DNA of 56,882 nucleotides from Planctomycetota bacterium (GCA_024275565.1 JAJRYY010000207.1:1-56882); one strand, 5' to 3'; counted from the first letter of the stretch, positions 8,744 through 17,512 are shown. Translations and numbers: made by a program. Notes: generated by a model not told the origin, from the letters alone.

Positions 8744-9319
8744 TCACTTCGCACCTTCTGCACTGAGCGTGATCCGAACTTCCTCGCCAAGCGCCCCCTT
8801 ACCGTAGGTCATCCCGAAATCGGTCCGATTCACGACCAGAATCGCCTCGAAACCAGCGATATCCTTACCACCACGCCCTTTACCGGACCCCGTATGCTCC
8901 ACCATGGCAGTAACTTCCTTCGTCACGCCATGAAGCGTCAGATCGCCCGTCACCTGAAACATGTGCTCCATATCAGCGATTTTGGTGACGCGGGTACTCT
9001 CAAATTCGATGGCTGGAAACTGCTTGACATCGAAAAAATCGGGGCTTTTCAGGTGCTTGTCGCGCTTTTTATCATCCGTGTCGATACTCTTGGCCTTCAC
9101 CACAACCCGAACCACGCTATTGGCTGGCTTGGCGTCATCCAGCAGAAATGTACCCTTGAGATCATTGAATCGACCGTAAAAATACGCAATATTCTGATGT
9201 TTGACCCGGAAAATCATCGAGGAGTGCGTGTTGTCGATTGAATAGTGATCGCCGGCGAAGCTCGTGGATGAGAACCCGAATACAAGTAAAATCGCCAAAA
9301 TACGCCGAAAAATGCCCAT
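8744..9319 (-). CDS. YceI family periplasmic protein
   Basis: This 191-residue protein begins with a signal peptide (MGIFRRILAILLVFGFSSTSFA). The mature part shows the YceI lipocalin-like pattern: 'YSIDNTHSSMIFRVKH' at the start, FNDLKGTF, 'SPDFFDVKQFPAIEFEST', 'TGDLTLHGVTKEVT' and the final 'VNRTDFGMTYGKGALGEEVRITLSAEG'. YceI proteins bind long isoprenoid or amphiphilic molecules in the periplasm. An in-frame ATG three codons upstream overlaps the AGGAG, so the start ten bases after the AGGAG is preferred. The open frame extends much further upstream, but that part is repetitive Pro/Gly/His-rich sequence from a 20-bp array and is not expected to be translated. Confidence 0.88.
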   Translation of the reverse strand: MGIFRRILAILLVFGFSSTSFAGDHYSIDNTHSSMIFRVKHQNIAYFYGRFNDLKGTFLLDDAKPANSVVRVVVKAKSIDTDDKKRDKHLKSPDFFDVKQFPAIEFESTRVTKIADMEHMFQVTGDLTLHGVTKEVTAMVEHTGSGKGRGGKDIAGFEAILVVNRTDFGMTYGKGALGEEVRITLSAEGAK

Positions 9320-9912
9320 CGCTACCATTCTCCTGTCGTTAGACCGTAAATGATTCCCGTAATGTGTCACAAATCCCTCAACCAGTCCGCCAGTTGACGA
9401 ACCACCCGGCCCGTGCGCAGGGAAACCGGCCCGCGTGCAGGGCATCCGGCCCATGCGTGGGGAAACCGGTCCGTGTGCAGGGCATCCGGCCCATGCGTTG
9501 GGTATCATCGCGTCGGTCATTATACGGACTCCGTCAGAACGTCCTGTAACACCTGCGCCACAACGCCTGATCCGCACAACCCAGCGTCTCATATTGTTAG
9601 CAGTCCCTGCGATCACCCTCGGATCAGCCCGAAAATTAAAGCGGTACAGAAAAAATTCTGAAGAATTCACAGCCGACCAATTGCGCATCACAAAATGTAA
9701 GTACTGCTGCAAAAATAATTTATGACAATTTATCAAATGAATGGTCGCAATCACGAATCACCGCGTATAGGATTCCATAACTCAAGTCACTGACGGGCGG
9801 AGTTCCTGTGATTTCGCCCGAAGGGGTGGAAACGGTGGTCGTCTCGCATCTCGTAACCGTCTCCACGCCGTGCAGGATAAAATTGTCGTACACTTTTTCA
9901 GGGGAGAAAGTC
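9320..9912. other. Intergenic region between divergent genes, with tandem array and AT-rich stretch
   Basis: This gap separates the yceI gene (minus) from the isochorismatase-like gene (plus). It holds a five-unit 20-bp array near yceI. Next comes an AT-rich stretch of about 150 bases around 9640-9780, with a small inverted repeat (CAGAA-aaaa-TTCTG) near 9648-9661. The AT-rich part is the natural place for divergent promoters, but no convincing -35/-10 pair could be fixed by eye. Confidence 0.5.
9406..9505. repeat. 20-bp tandem array, five units, upstream of yceI
   Basis: There are five head-to-tail 20-mers built on CCGGCCCRTGYGNNGGGNAT/AAA. Units 2 and 4 end in GGGCAT and units 1 and 3 end in GGGAAA or GGGGAAA, so the array also has an alternating 40-bp order. 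It begins about 85 bases upstream of the yceI start and so lies in its probable leader or promoter region. Confidence 0.85.
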
Positions 9913-11181
9913 GTGCGCTATCGTCAAGGGAAGAAGCCAATGCGTAACGGATCGGGAATTTACCCGCATGCGTGTGTGTTTGTGGATTTGAACACGCAAC
10001 GAGCGTTCTTTGATGAAAACGGACCCTGTTCCGTTCTCGACGGTGAGCAACTCTGTCAAAACCTCAGACGTGTGATGGCCTGGATAAAACGCAACCAGGC
10101 ACCAGTCGTTTCGTCGCTCGATATGCACTACACATGTGAGGAAGGGCAGTCGCCAAGACAGCGACGCGAGGCAGAGCTGGACAAGGGGCGGATGAAGCTC
10201 GGCTACACCGTTCTACCCAACCACGTCTACATCGCCGGTGACAACACATTGGCCGTCTCGATCGACTTGTTCGAAAAACATCAGCAGGTCGTATTCCCGC
10301 AACGAAGCACTGACCTGTTCGCCAACCCCAAAGCCGATCGCTTTATGACTCAGATCAAGACCGAAGAATACTTCATCTTCGGAGCCATCGCTGAGCATGA
10401 AGTCAAAGCAGTGGCACTCGGGCTTCTCGTACGCCACCAGCGCGTCAATGTCATCCAGGACGCTTGTGGAACCTGGAACCATTCCGAGGCAGAGCTGTCC
10501 ATGCGGCAGATGGTCGCAAAGGGTGCCAACCTGACCACTGTCGACGAACTTCTAAAACGCAAGCTCGCGCGGCAATGGCGATACACGTCCGATAGCCTCA
10601 TCAGAGCTTTCCGAACCAACGGTATCCCACAGAGCATCTACTCAAACAGAAATGGTACGCCCGCCAGTGGCAATGGTGCACTCACGAACGGAGACGCTCT
10701 GACCATCAGCGCAATACCTGCCCCTTCCAACGGAAAGGGGCTTCACGCAAACGGCAATGCCACATCGCCAAACGGCGACGGTACCCACACGAACGGCAAC
10801 GGTCTTTCCATCAACGCTTTTCCTGCTCCTACAAATGCTCATGATGCAGTGAACGGGAATGGTACGGTCAACGGGAATGGCGTATCGTCGACCGCGAACG
10901 CTCACCCCTCAAACGGTGAGGCAGTCCACACGCATAATCACAGCCCAGCCATGACACACACTGCCAACATCAACGGAAATGCTGAACGCGCAAATGATCG
11001 CGGGATTGACAATGAGAACGGGCCTGCAAATGAGAACGTGCTGGCAAATGAGAACGGCACTGCCTATGAAAAGGGTGTACTGCCAGCCGGAAATGGTGCG
11101 CGATCGAACGTAGATGATGCGATAAAGGCGGAGAGTGCTGTACAGAACGAAAGCAACATCTCTACTAACGGCAATCCATAA
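9913..11181 (+). CDS. Isochorismatase-fold protein without catalytic residues, with Asn/Gly-repeat tail
   Basis: The N-terminal half (about 230 residues) follows the cysteine-hydrolase/isochorismatase layout. ACVFVDLNTQRAFFDENG supplies the first strand with the usual Asp. The late segment 'EEYFIFGAIAEHEVKAVALGLL' and 'VNVIQDACGTWNHSEAE' match the strand-helix where the catalytic Cys normally sits, but that position is Glu or His here. The expected Lys is also not in its place. It is therefore probably not a hydrolase. The last 180 or so residues are low-complexity runs of Asn, Gly, Ala and Thr (NGNG, ANENG), probably disordered. The GTG start has GGGGAG six bases upstream; an earlier GTG at 9808 and an ATG at 9940 are alternatives. 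No operon partner is visible. Confidence 0.65.
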   Translation: MRYRQGKKPMRNGSGIYPHACVFVDLNTQRAFFDENGPCSVLDGEQLCQNLRRVMAWIKRNQAPVVSSLDMHYTCEEGQSPRQRREAELDKGRMKLGYTVLPNHVYIAGDNTLAVSIDLFEKHQQVVFPQRSTDLFANPKADRFMTQIKTEEYFIFGAIAEHEVKAVALGLLVRHQRVNVIQDACGTWNHSEAELSMRQMVAKGANLTTVDELLKRKLARQWRYTSDSLIRAFRTNGIPQSIYSNRNGTPASGNGALTNGDALTISAIPAPSNGKGLHANGNATSPNGDGTHTNGNGLSINAFPAPTNAHDAVNGNGTVNGNGVSSTANAHPSNGEAVHTHNHSPAMTHTANINGNAERANDRGIDNENGPANENVLANENGTAYEKGVLPAGNGARSNVDDAIKAESAVQNESNISTNGNP

Positions 11182-11474
11182 CCCGCGCGAACGACGTGCC
11201 ATGCAGGGTCCGTAGTACGGATCACATCTGCAAAAGCTTGGCGCATTTCATCGTGCATCGCATATGCAGCGCACTTCCACACATTTGAATAGCTTTTCAT
11301 CCCGACGGCACCTACACTCATACACAGAGGAGACAGAGGAGGTCGAGCGGTGAGGGCTGACTGTTCAAATGTAGCAACAAAACCAACCACACTCCTCCTC
11401 TATCGGTGTCCCGAAAATATACCCAGATCACCACGCCTTCAAGATGAGCGACCATCTCTGCCGATATCCCACCA
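11182..11474. other. Intergenic region with REP-like palindrome
   Basis: About 290 bases lie between the Asn/Gly-tail gene and the glycosyltransferase gene. Apart from the palindrome at 11207-11223 and a purine-rich stretch near 11330-11350, I see no gene, RNA or clear promoter. Confidence 0.5.
11207..11223. repeat. Diverged copy of the GGTCCG palindrome
   Basis: GGTCCG-TAGTA-CGGATC forms a six-pair stem with one G-T pair. It is flanked by GCAG on the left and ACA on the right, as at 2157-2173 (where the flanks are GTAG and ACA). Two related copies 9 kb apart support a dispersed repeat family. Confidence 0.5.
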
Positions 11475-12977
11475 ATGTCGCCCCAGAACCCCATCCCGAC
11501 TCAAAATCCCCAACATCGCCGCTCCATAAACGCAGAACCGCGACGAGTACTCATGATCTGTCACGCATTCCCACCCACTGGCGGAGCAGGCGTCCAGCGA
11601 AACGCAAAGCTCGCGACCTACCTCCCAGACTACGGATGGCAGCCAATCGTCTGGTCAGCCCCACCGCACCCAAACCTCCCCCGCGACGAAACCCTCGCAA
11701 CTGAACTCCCGAAATCGCTCGATCACCGCACAGGCCCCAACATCTTCCCGGACCGCTGGCCGGAATCCGCCGCACACAAAATCGACACACTCCTCCAAGC
11801 AATCCGAGTCCAAACCACCACACGCGAAGCAATCACCTGGCGAACGCGATCAGCCCTGTCAACCCTCAACCGAATCCTCATCCCGGACGAAACACTCCTA
11901 TGGGCGATCGCAAGCCTCAACAAACTCCGCACCATCATCATCCGCGAACGCATCGACATCATCCATTCATCACTCGGTCCGCCGTCAACACACCTCCTCG
12001 CAATGCTCCTCAAACGCATCACACACCGACCATGGATCTCCGACTGGCGAGACCTCTGGACCGACGACCACTGGTATCCCTACCGCGACGGCCCTGCATG
12101 GCGACGAAATCTGGACCGAAAAATCGAGACCCGTCTCCTCACCGAATCAGACGCCGTGGTAAGCGTCAGCTCAGCACAGTGTCGCATCCTCGCAAGTCGA
12201 ATTCCCGAAAATCAGGAAAACTGCTTCACCATCACCAATGGCTACGACCCCTCAGATTTCGCACAGATCGATCGCAGCCAAAATGGAGTGTCACGCCGTG
12301 GCACACCCGACAGATTCGTCCTCGCCCATGTAGGCAGATTCAGCGCAGAACGCGTCCGCCCGGAAATGCTTGAAGGCATCGCCCGTTTCGCAGCCACAGT
12401 CAACACAAACCCCGAAAACCCCCGTTTTGTCCTGAAAATCGTAGGCGACATCTCATCCGGCGCGATAAAACTCATCCGAAAATTCGACCTGCCCATGGAA
12501 ATGACCGGATACCTCCCACACAAACAGGCTGTCCGGGAAATGGTCTCAGCCAGCGCACTCCTGCTGCAATATCCGGACGGCCACAACGCAGACACCGCCA
12601 TCTCCGGAAAACTCTTCGAATACTTCGCAGCAAACGTCCCAATCCTGGCAGTCATGCCAAAATCATCCGAAACGCGCCGACTCGTCGAATCATGCAATGC
12701 AGGAATCGGCGTAGAGGTCGACGCCGACGCAGTCTATAACGCAGTGTCAGAATTGTGGCACTCATGGGAGGCTGGCATGCCCATTCCCGGCTGCCCTCCC
12801 CACCACGCAGAGCAGTATACCCGCCAGGCAGTAGCAAAACAGTTCGCAAGCATCCTCACCGCACTTGCCGAAGGACGCCTCCACGCCAGCAGGACCACGA
12901 AACATCACACAGCACAACACCGCCAGCCGAGCATCCCACTCTCCACAACACAAAAAACGACGCCGGCAGGGGTCTGA
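11475..12977 (+). CDS. Glycosyltransferase, GT4 family
   Basis: This 500-residue protein has the GT-B layout. The N-terminal domain starts RVLMICHAFPPTGGAGVQRNAKLATYL, the glycine-rich acceptor loop of GT4 enzymes. It continues with 'DIIHSSLGPPSTHLLAMLLKR' and 'PWISDWRDLWTDD'. The C-terminal donor domain includes 'TNGYDPSDF', 'VLAHVGRFSAERVRPEML' and 'ISGKLFEYFAANVPILAVM', which holds the usual E-x7-E-like sugar-nucleotide region. It likely adds a sugar to a surface glycan or lipid; donor and acceptor are unknown. Codons are strongly C-ending, unlike the G/T-ending genes further right. Its stop lies in the loop of a hairpin that terminates the opposite gene. Confidence 0.85.
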   Translation: MSPQNPIPTQNPQHRRSINAEPRRVLMICHAFPPTGGAGVQRNAKLATYLPDYGWQPIVWSAPPHPNLPRDETLATELPKSLDHRTGPNIFPDRWPESAAHKIDTLLQAIRVQTTTREAITWRTRSALSTLNRILIPDETLLWAIASLNKLRTIIIRERIDIIHSSLGPPSTHLLAMLLKRITHRPWISDWRDLWTDDHWYPYRDGPAWRRNLDRKIETRLLTESDAVVSVSSAQCRILASRIPENQENCFTITNGYDPSDFAQIDRSQNGVSRRGTPDRFVLAHVGRFSAERVRPEMLEGIARFAATVNTNPENPRFVLKIVGDISSGAIKLIRKFDLPMEMTGYLPHKQAVREMVSASALLLQYPDGHNADTAISGKLFEYFAANVPILAVMPKSSETRRLVESCNAGIGVEVDADAVYNAVSELWHSWEAGMPIPGCPPHHAEQYTRQAVAKQFASILTALAEGRLHASRTTKHHTAQHRQPSIPLSTTQKTTPAGV

Positions 12978-12994
12978 AACCACCACCGGCGTCG
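12952..12994 (-). terminator. Rho-independent terminator of the Kazal gene
   Basis: Read on the minus strand, a perfect nine-pair stem (CGACGCCGG / CCGGCGTCG, arms at 12986-12994 and 12958-12966) is followed at once by six T residues (complement of 12952-12957). It lies about 80 bases past the stop of the minus-strand Kazal gene. The glycosyltransferase stop codon sits in the loop. Confidence 0.85.
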
Positions 12995-13075
12995 CATATC
13001 GCATTCACAAGGCCCGACGGATCACCGACGAACCCTGGTGTCTATGCTCGACTACCACAACGTCTTATCAAAACA

Positions 13076-13681
13076 CTACTCTTTGCTGCGATCGACCTCG
13101 CCACCTTCCAGGGAGCTGGCCCCGCCGTCAGGCGTGCAGTTTTCGGCGCATGCAACGTAGGCAAAGCAGGCATTGCTGTACGTCTGACCATTGTCGCACG
13201 TTACCGGAGCGTATACCAGCGGGCAGAAAATACCACGACGCGGGCATCCAACCGGACCAAAATCCGCGGTACCATCATCCGCCGGAGAAGCATCCACCGA
13301 TGTGGAATCTGCCGGTGACGAATCAGCTTCCGACACACCTGCGTCGTCAGCCGGGGACGAATCAACAACGTCGCCATCCAGAGACGAGCTACCACCACCC
13401 GAGCAACCAGTCGCACATGCAACGTAGGCAAAGCACGCGTTGCTGTACGTCTGACCATTGCTGCATGTCACCGGGTCATAGACCATCGGGCAGGAAATAC
13501 CAACTCGAGGGCACTTCACCCAGCCAGCAGTCGCAGCATCATCGCTAGAAACCGATGAAACCTGAGCGCTTGTTTCGGTTGTGGATGGATCCGCCTGAGC
13601 GAACGTCGCACCGAACGCCAAAGTCAATGCCAATGCACTGACCATCCCCGTCAAAATCCGTTTTGCGTAAATTTCCTGCAT
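13076..13681 (-). CDS. Secreted protein with two Kazal-like domains
   Basis: This 201-residue exported protein starts with a signal peptide (ILTGMVSALALTLAFGATFA, then QADPS). The mature part has two near-identical Cys-rich modules. Each reads CPxxGIxCPxVYxPVTC(S/D)NGQTYSNACFAYVAC, matching the Kazal core 'CPxxYxPVC..DG.TY.N.C.A'. Kazal domains usually inhibit serine proteases, so a secreted inhibitor or adhesion role is inferred. The linker between them is rich in Asp, Ser, Pro and Ala. The two modules repeat at DNA level with a period of about 268 bp, a recent internal duplication. The start has a perfect AGGAGG seven bases upstream, and a terminator follows. It is a single-gene unit. Confidence 0.8.
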   Translation of the reverse strand: MQEIYAKRILTGMVSALALTLAFGATFAQADPSTTETSAQVSSVSSDDAATAGWVKCPRVGISCPMVYDPVTCSNGQTYSNACFAYVACATGCSGGGSSSLDGDVVDSSPADDAGVSEADSSPADSTSVDASPADDGTADFGPVGCPRRGIFCPLVYAPVTCDNGQTYSNACFAYVACAENCTPDGGASSLEGGEVDRSKE

Positions 13682-14121
13682 CGTAAACCTCCTGACAATG
13701 CAACCATCTCTGGTTCCCCGTCGAAACATCGACCCACGCAACCCCACACAGAGCAGCACAAGCCGATCCGGAGAACGCTTGTTACCAAGTGTGCCATCAA
13801 GCGACACACCTCAGCAGAAATACATACCCGATAAAGAGAAACTGTCAAGATTGAACACGCACTGCGCCTCGCGAGGTGGATATGACAGAACGCCGAGGTC
13901 GCATCACAGTGTTGAAGGTAGCACAGCCGCCCCCGGCTGTGGCAGTTGAATACACCACCGTCGCCACCAACCGTGGCCGTTCCCCATTCCCGCCGATACA
14001 GCCATACACCCTCCCCCACCCCCATGATTCACCACCGCAAGACCCGCCACTGCAACCCGGACCAGAAGCGGCATACAAAAACACGCTATCGGCTGCTGAA
14101 ACGGCATGCTACGATGTCGCC
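13682..14121. other. Intergenic region between divergent genes
   Basis: About 440 bases lie between the Kazal gene (minus) and the Nudix gene (plus). The region holds the CACAGCCG palindrome at 13922-13941 and a C-rich stretch. The Nudix frame stays open through part of it, but the encoded Pro-rich sequence looks like translated repeat rather than protein. Confidence 0.5.
13922..13941. repeat. Perfect palindrome, 8-bp stem with C4 loop
   Basis: CACAGCCG-CCCC-CGGCTGTG is a perfect stem-loop in non-coding DNA. No T-run follows on either strand, so a terminator role is unlikely. It resembles a dispersed REP-type unit. Confidence 0.55.
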
Positions 14122-14553
14122 ATGGAAGAGAACCACATCGACATAGCAGACTTGAATACCAGAAGCGTCATGCAGGGGGTCGCCGCAGTCATCCGTGACG
14201 AGACAGGACGCTACCTCATGATCCTTCGCGCGCAGCACCTCATACTCGGCGGGTGGTGGTGCTTTCCGGGCGGCGGCGTGCAGGATGGCGAATCGCAGGC
14301 GGAAGCACTCGAACGCGAGTTGCGCGAGGAGTTGGATATTGCGGTGGAATCGGGCGAACCCATCTGGTCCTGGACGCGAGAGGACCGCCTCCTGTCGGTG
14401 ACATTCCGCTGGGCGAAACATCGCGGCGGAGAGATCCAATGCAACCCCGACGAAGTCCAGAAAGCTCGCTGGATGTCACCCGGCGAGATCAGAACCCTCG
14501 ATCACGTCCTGCCCAACAATCTCCAGTTGCTCGAGAAAATTGAACGCCTCTAG
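14122..14553 (+). CDS. Nudix hydrolase
   Basis: This 143-residue cytoplasmic protein has a Nudix box: GGGVQDGE, then seven residues, then RELREELDI, with the metal-binding glutamates in place. An aromatic turn 'GGWWCFPGGG' precedes it. Nudix enzymes cleave nucleoside diphosphates linked to another group; the substrate cannot be read from the sequence. The ATG at 14122 gives a normal length for the family. A longer open frame upstream runs through Pro-rich repeat sequence and is not used. No operon partner is seen. Confidence 0.82.
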   Translation: MEENHIDIADLNTRSVMQGVAAVIRDETGRYLMILRAQHLILGGWWCFPGGGVQDGESQAEALERELREELDIAVESGEPIWSWTREDRLLSVTFRWAKHRGGEIQCNPDEVQKARWMSPGEIRTLDHVLPNNLQLLEKIERL

Positions 14554-14906
14554 AGTACTGCCATCATAATGATGGACGTTTATCCGAGCCGTGCCCCTGA
14601 AGGAGGGTGAACCATCAGCGCCAAAACGCGAACCCACCAGCGGTGACTGCATCACCGATCCTTCCACGCCATACCCCGTCATGACGTCACGTCGCAAATC
14701 CAGCACACCGCAGATCACGAACAGGTACATACGAGAATAAAGCAACACTGTAAACCGGCCCTCCCGATAGCGCCAGAGCGATTTTGGCAACCCAAAAAAA
14801 AGTAGATCGACCGGCACGTTATACAGAGTGAAAGGGGAGAAGAGGTTCGATGTTTTTTTGCACACGGTTACAATTCTGGAACGTACAGCTTCAAAGGAGA
14901 GGGGAT
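14554..14906. other. Intergenic region with a partial copy of the long palindrome
   Basis: Positions 14581-14610 read TATCCGAGCCGTGCCCCTGA and onward. This matches the left arm of the long palindrome at 33284-33345 with a few changes but lacks a matching right arm. Near the TPR gene, TACAAT at 14869-14874 could be a -10 box, but the paired -35 (TTCGAT at 17-base spacing) is weak. No gene is seen. Confidence 0.45.
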
Positions 14907-15707
14907 ATGTTGATGACGAAACACAAGAAAATAGGGATCGCAGGACTACTGTTCGCACTGGGTTGCACTGCGACCATCGCAACCGCCAAGCCTCAACGAG
15001 CAGACGTCACGCCACCGAAACCTCAGGATCGTACCAGCCAGCCCCCCATCGATCAGCGGGCCTTCGGCATGTGTCTTCATCTGATCGAATCCGGTCGTTT
15101 CGAGGACGCTCGACGGATCGCAACACAGCTCGTCAAAGAGAGTCCGAAATCGTCAAAATCGCACCTCCTGCTGGCGCTGACCTACCACAAGGAGCGAAAT
15201 TACGAGCAGGCCCTCCCACATTTCCAGCGAGCGATCCAGGAAGACCCGAACGATCATCTCATTCGACCATTCTACGGATGGTGCCTCTACAACCTCGGGC
15301 GATCCGACGAGGCACAGGCCATGTTTGAGGCGTTCTTAAACGTAAATCCTGATTATGCAGACGCACACTTCGCCATCGGACTGATCGAATTCGACCGTGA
15401 CCACATCGCCAAAGCCGAAAAGCGATTCCGAAAGGCAATCGATCTGTCGCAAAAGGGAAGGCGTCGCGCCGACGAAGCAAAAGCCCATGCACGACTCGCA
15501 GACGTCCTCATGCGCAAGGATCTTCCACAGCAGGCAAAAGAGCATCTGGAGCAGGCCGTCACCTTAAACCCGAACCTCTACGGAGCCTGGTTCAAGCTCT
15601 CGCGCGTCTTGCAGCGGCTGGGAGACACCGACGGCGCAAAGCAAGCACGAGAAAAGCACATCGAAGTCCGTGATCGGGTAAGACCACCCATGGGGCATCC
15701 GGAATGA
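14907..15707 (+). CDS. Exported TPR-repeat protein
   Basis: This 266-residue protein has an N-terminal signal segment (IGIAGLLFALGCTATIATA). It may be cleaved after ATA, or be a lipoprotein at ALGC, although the lipobox is poor. The rest contains about five tetratricopeptide repeats, such as 'SHLLLALTYHKERNYEQALPHFQRAIQEDPND' and 'ADAHFAIGLIEFDRDHIAKAEKRFRKAID' segments, with the usual Ala/Gly/Tyr pattern. TPRs bind protein partners. The next gene overlaps by four bases (ATGA), so the CRTAC1-like protein is the likely partner. AAAGGAGAGG lies just upstream of the chosen ATG; a second ATG lies two codons later. Confidence 0.82.
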   Translation: MLMTKHKKIGIAGLLFALGCTATIATAKPQRADVTPPKPQDRTSQPPIDQRAFGMCLHLIESGRFEDARRIATQLVKESPKSSKSHLLLALTYHKERNYEQALPHFQRAIQEDPNDHLIRPFYGWCLYNLGRSDEAQAMFEAFLNVNPDYADAHFAIGLIEFDRDHIAKAEKRFRKAIDLSQKGRRRADEAKAHARLADVLMRKDLPQQAKEHLEQAVTLNPNLYGAWFKLSRVLQRLGDTDGAKQAREKHIEVRDRVRPPMGHPE

Positions 15708-17476
15708 TACATACAATGAAACGAACCGCAGCAGTGCAGCAGCGTCTGCTGATCGCAGGATTGTCGATGGCTACCACCACCGCGCACGCGCAGTCGCAGC
15801 TTCGATTCAGCGATATTTCGGACCGCTGCGGGATCGAGCTTGCGATGCTCAGTGGCGACACACCCTCCCGGCATATCCTCGAAGTGGACGGTGGCGGCGT
15901 CGCGATATTTGACTACGACAACGATGGCGACCTCGACATCTTCTTCGCAAACGGTGCAACAATGAGCAATACCGAGCAGGGTCCGGGGTCGCGGTTGTAT
16001 GCGAACAATGGCGATGCGACCTTTGTGGACGTCACAGACCGCGTCGGAATATCGCTCCAACGCTGGGCCATGGGCGTCGCCGTGGGTGATTACAATGGCG
16101 ATGGATTCGACGACCTCTATGTGACCTGCTTCGGGAAGAACGTTCTGCTCCGCAACGATCGCGGAAACCGGTTTGTGGACGTGGGAGCAAACGCCAAAGT
16201 GGACGACGGACGCTGGGGAACCAGTGCAGCCTTCGGCGATATCGACGGCGACGGAGACCTCGATTTATACGTCGTGAACTACCTCAATTTCGATCCGAAA
16301 AATCCGCCAGGTCGTGTCGGAAAGCAGTACAAGGGCGTCAGCGTGATGGTGGGTCCGCACGGCCTCACGCCGCAAGGGGACGTCTTGTATGAAAATGTAG
16401 GCGATGGAACCTTTCGCGACATCACAAAAACGTCAGGCGTTGAGACCGAAGCAAGGGGGTATGGACTCGTCGTGCGGATGATCGATGCGGACGGTGACCA
16501 TCGACCGGAAATTTTCGTCGGAAATGACTCGACAGAAAATTACTTTTTCCACAACCTCGGCCACGGACGATTCAGGAACGATGGCGTCATTTCGGGCGTC
16601 GCGTCCAATATGGAGGGGTCAAATCAGGCAACCATGGGCATCGCCTTTGGCGACGTCGATGCGAATGGCCGGGCAGATTTTTTCACCACCTCATTCTCCA
16701 GCGATACCAACACGCTGCACCTGAACCTTGACGGCGAATTTTTCGACGATCGCACCCATCAGTTCGGACTCGGCATGGTCTCACGCCCCTTCCTCTCCTG
16801 GGGATGCGGTTTGTACGATTTCGATGGCGATGGCGATGAGGATTTGTACATCGCTTCCGGTCACGTCTATCCTGAGGCTGCGACCCATAAAATCGATTCC
16901 AGCTACGAGCAGCCGCCATTGCTGTTTGAAAAGGTGAAGGCGAAACGGTTTGCTCGAACGACGACAGCGGGCAAAATGTTCACATCGCCAATTCGCGGGC
17001 GGGCGGTAGCGTTCGGCGATCTGGATGGCGACGGAGATGTCGATATCGTGCAGACGACACTGAACGACCGGGTCCGGATTTGGCGAAATGAGGCCGCCGG
17101 ACGATCAGCACCCGGACGGTCAGCCGCCGGACGGTCATCGGGCGCCGGGCGATCGTGGATTGTGGTGCGATTGCAGCAGGATGGAGACAACCATTCCGCC
17201 TATGGCAGCAGGGTGGAATTGCAGTCGCCCGAGGGCGATCGGCAGGTACGGTGGATCACGGGCGGCGGCAGTTATCAATCTGTGGATGCGTGTGAGGCGT
17301 ACTTCGCGACTGGAACGAAGGCAGGCAAGGCAACAGCCAGGGGGACGGAGTCGAAGCTCGAGGTGACCTGGCCAAACGGTCGCATCACGACGCACGAAGG
17401 AATCAAGGGTGGAACGCGCGTCGTGCTCAATCGCGACGGACGGACAGATTCCACCCCGCTCCGGAGTCAGCCATGA
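15704..17476 (+). CDS. CRTAC1-family protein: FG-GAP/VCBS repeats and ASPIC/UnbV domain
   Basis: This 590-residue exported protein has a signal peptide ending THAQS. Then come about seven FG-GAP units with calcium loops such as DYDNDGDLD, DYNGDGFDD, DIDGDGDLD, DFDGDGDED and DLDGDGDVD, giving a beta-propeller. The C-terminal ASPIC/UnbV part ends 'LEVTWPNGRITTHEGI'. Just before that domain a Gly-Arg-Ser-Ala microrepeat (about residues 462-484) is inserted, apparently from expansion of a short DNA repeat. The start overlaps the TPR gene's stop (ATGA); an ATG at 15716 is also possible. In planctomycetes and related phyla such TPR/CRTAC1 pairs are common and are thought to act at the cell surface. 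Function is inferred only. Confidence 0.85.
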   Translation: MIHTMKRTAAVQQRLLIAGLSMATTTAHAQSQLRFSDISDRCGIELAMLSGDTPSRHILEVDGGGVAIFDYDNDGDLDIFFANGATMSNTEQGPGSRLYANNGDATFVDVTDRVGISLQRWAMGVAVGDYNGDGFDDLYVTCFGKNVLLRNDRGNRFVDVGANAKVDDGRWGTSAAFGDIDGDGDLDLYVVNYLNFDPKNPPGRVGKQYKGVSVMVGPHGLTPQGDVLYENVGDGTFRDITKTSGVETEARGYGLVVRMIDADGDHRPEIFVGNDSTENYFFHNLGHGRFRNDGVISGVASNMEGSNQATMGIAFGDVDANGRADFFTTSFSSDTNTLHLNLDGEFFDDRTHQFGLGMVSRPFLSWGCGLYDFDGDGDEDLYIASGHVYPEAATHKIDSSYEQPPLLFEKVKAKRFARTTTAGKMFTSPIRGRAVAFGDLDGDGDVDIVQTTLNDRVRIWRNEAAGRSAPGRSAAGRSSGAGRSWIVVRLQQDGDNHSAYGSRVELQSPEGDRQVRWITGGGSYQSVDACEAYFATGTKAGKATARGTESKLEVTWPNGRITTHEGIKGGTRVVLNRDGRTDSTPLRSQP

Positions 17477-17512
17477 TGCGATCTGTCACACCCATGGGTA
17501 CCAGTTCAAATC

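Noticed and set aside
9320..9754. N-terminal extension of the YceI frame
   Set aside because: The added sequence is the translated 20-bp array and would hide the signal peptide; a good ribosome binding site precedes the inner start.
14476..14982. 168-codon minus-strand frame between the Nudix and TPR genes
   Set aside because: It overlaps the 3' end of the Nudix gene and the 5' end of the TPR gene, lacks a ribosome binding site and a family pattern, and covers the decayed palindrome.
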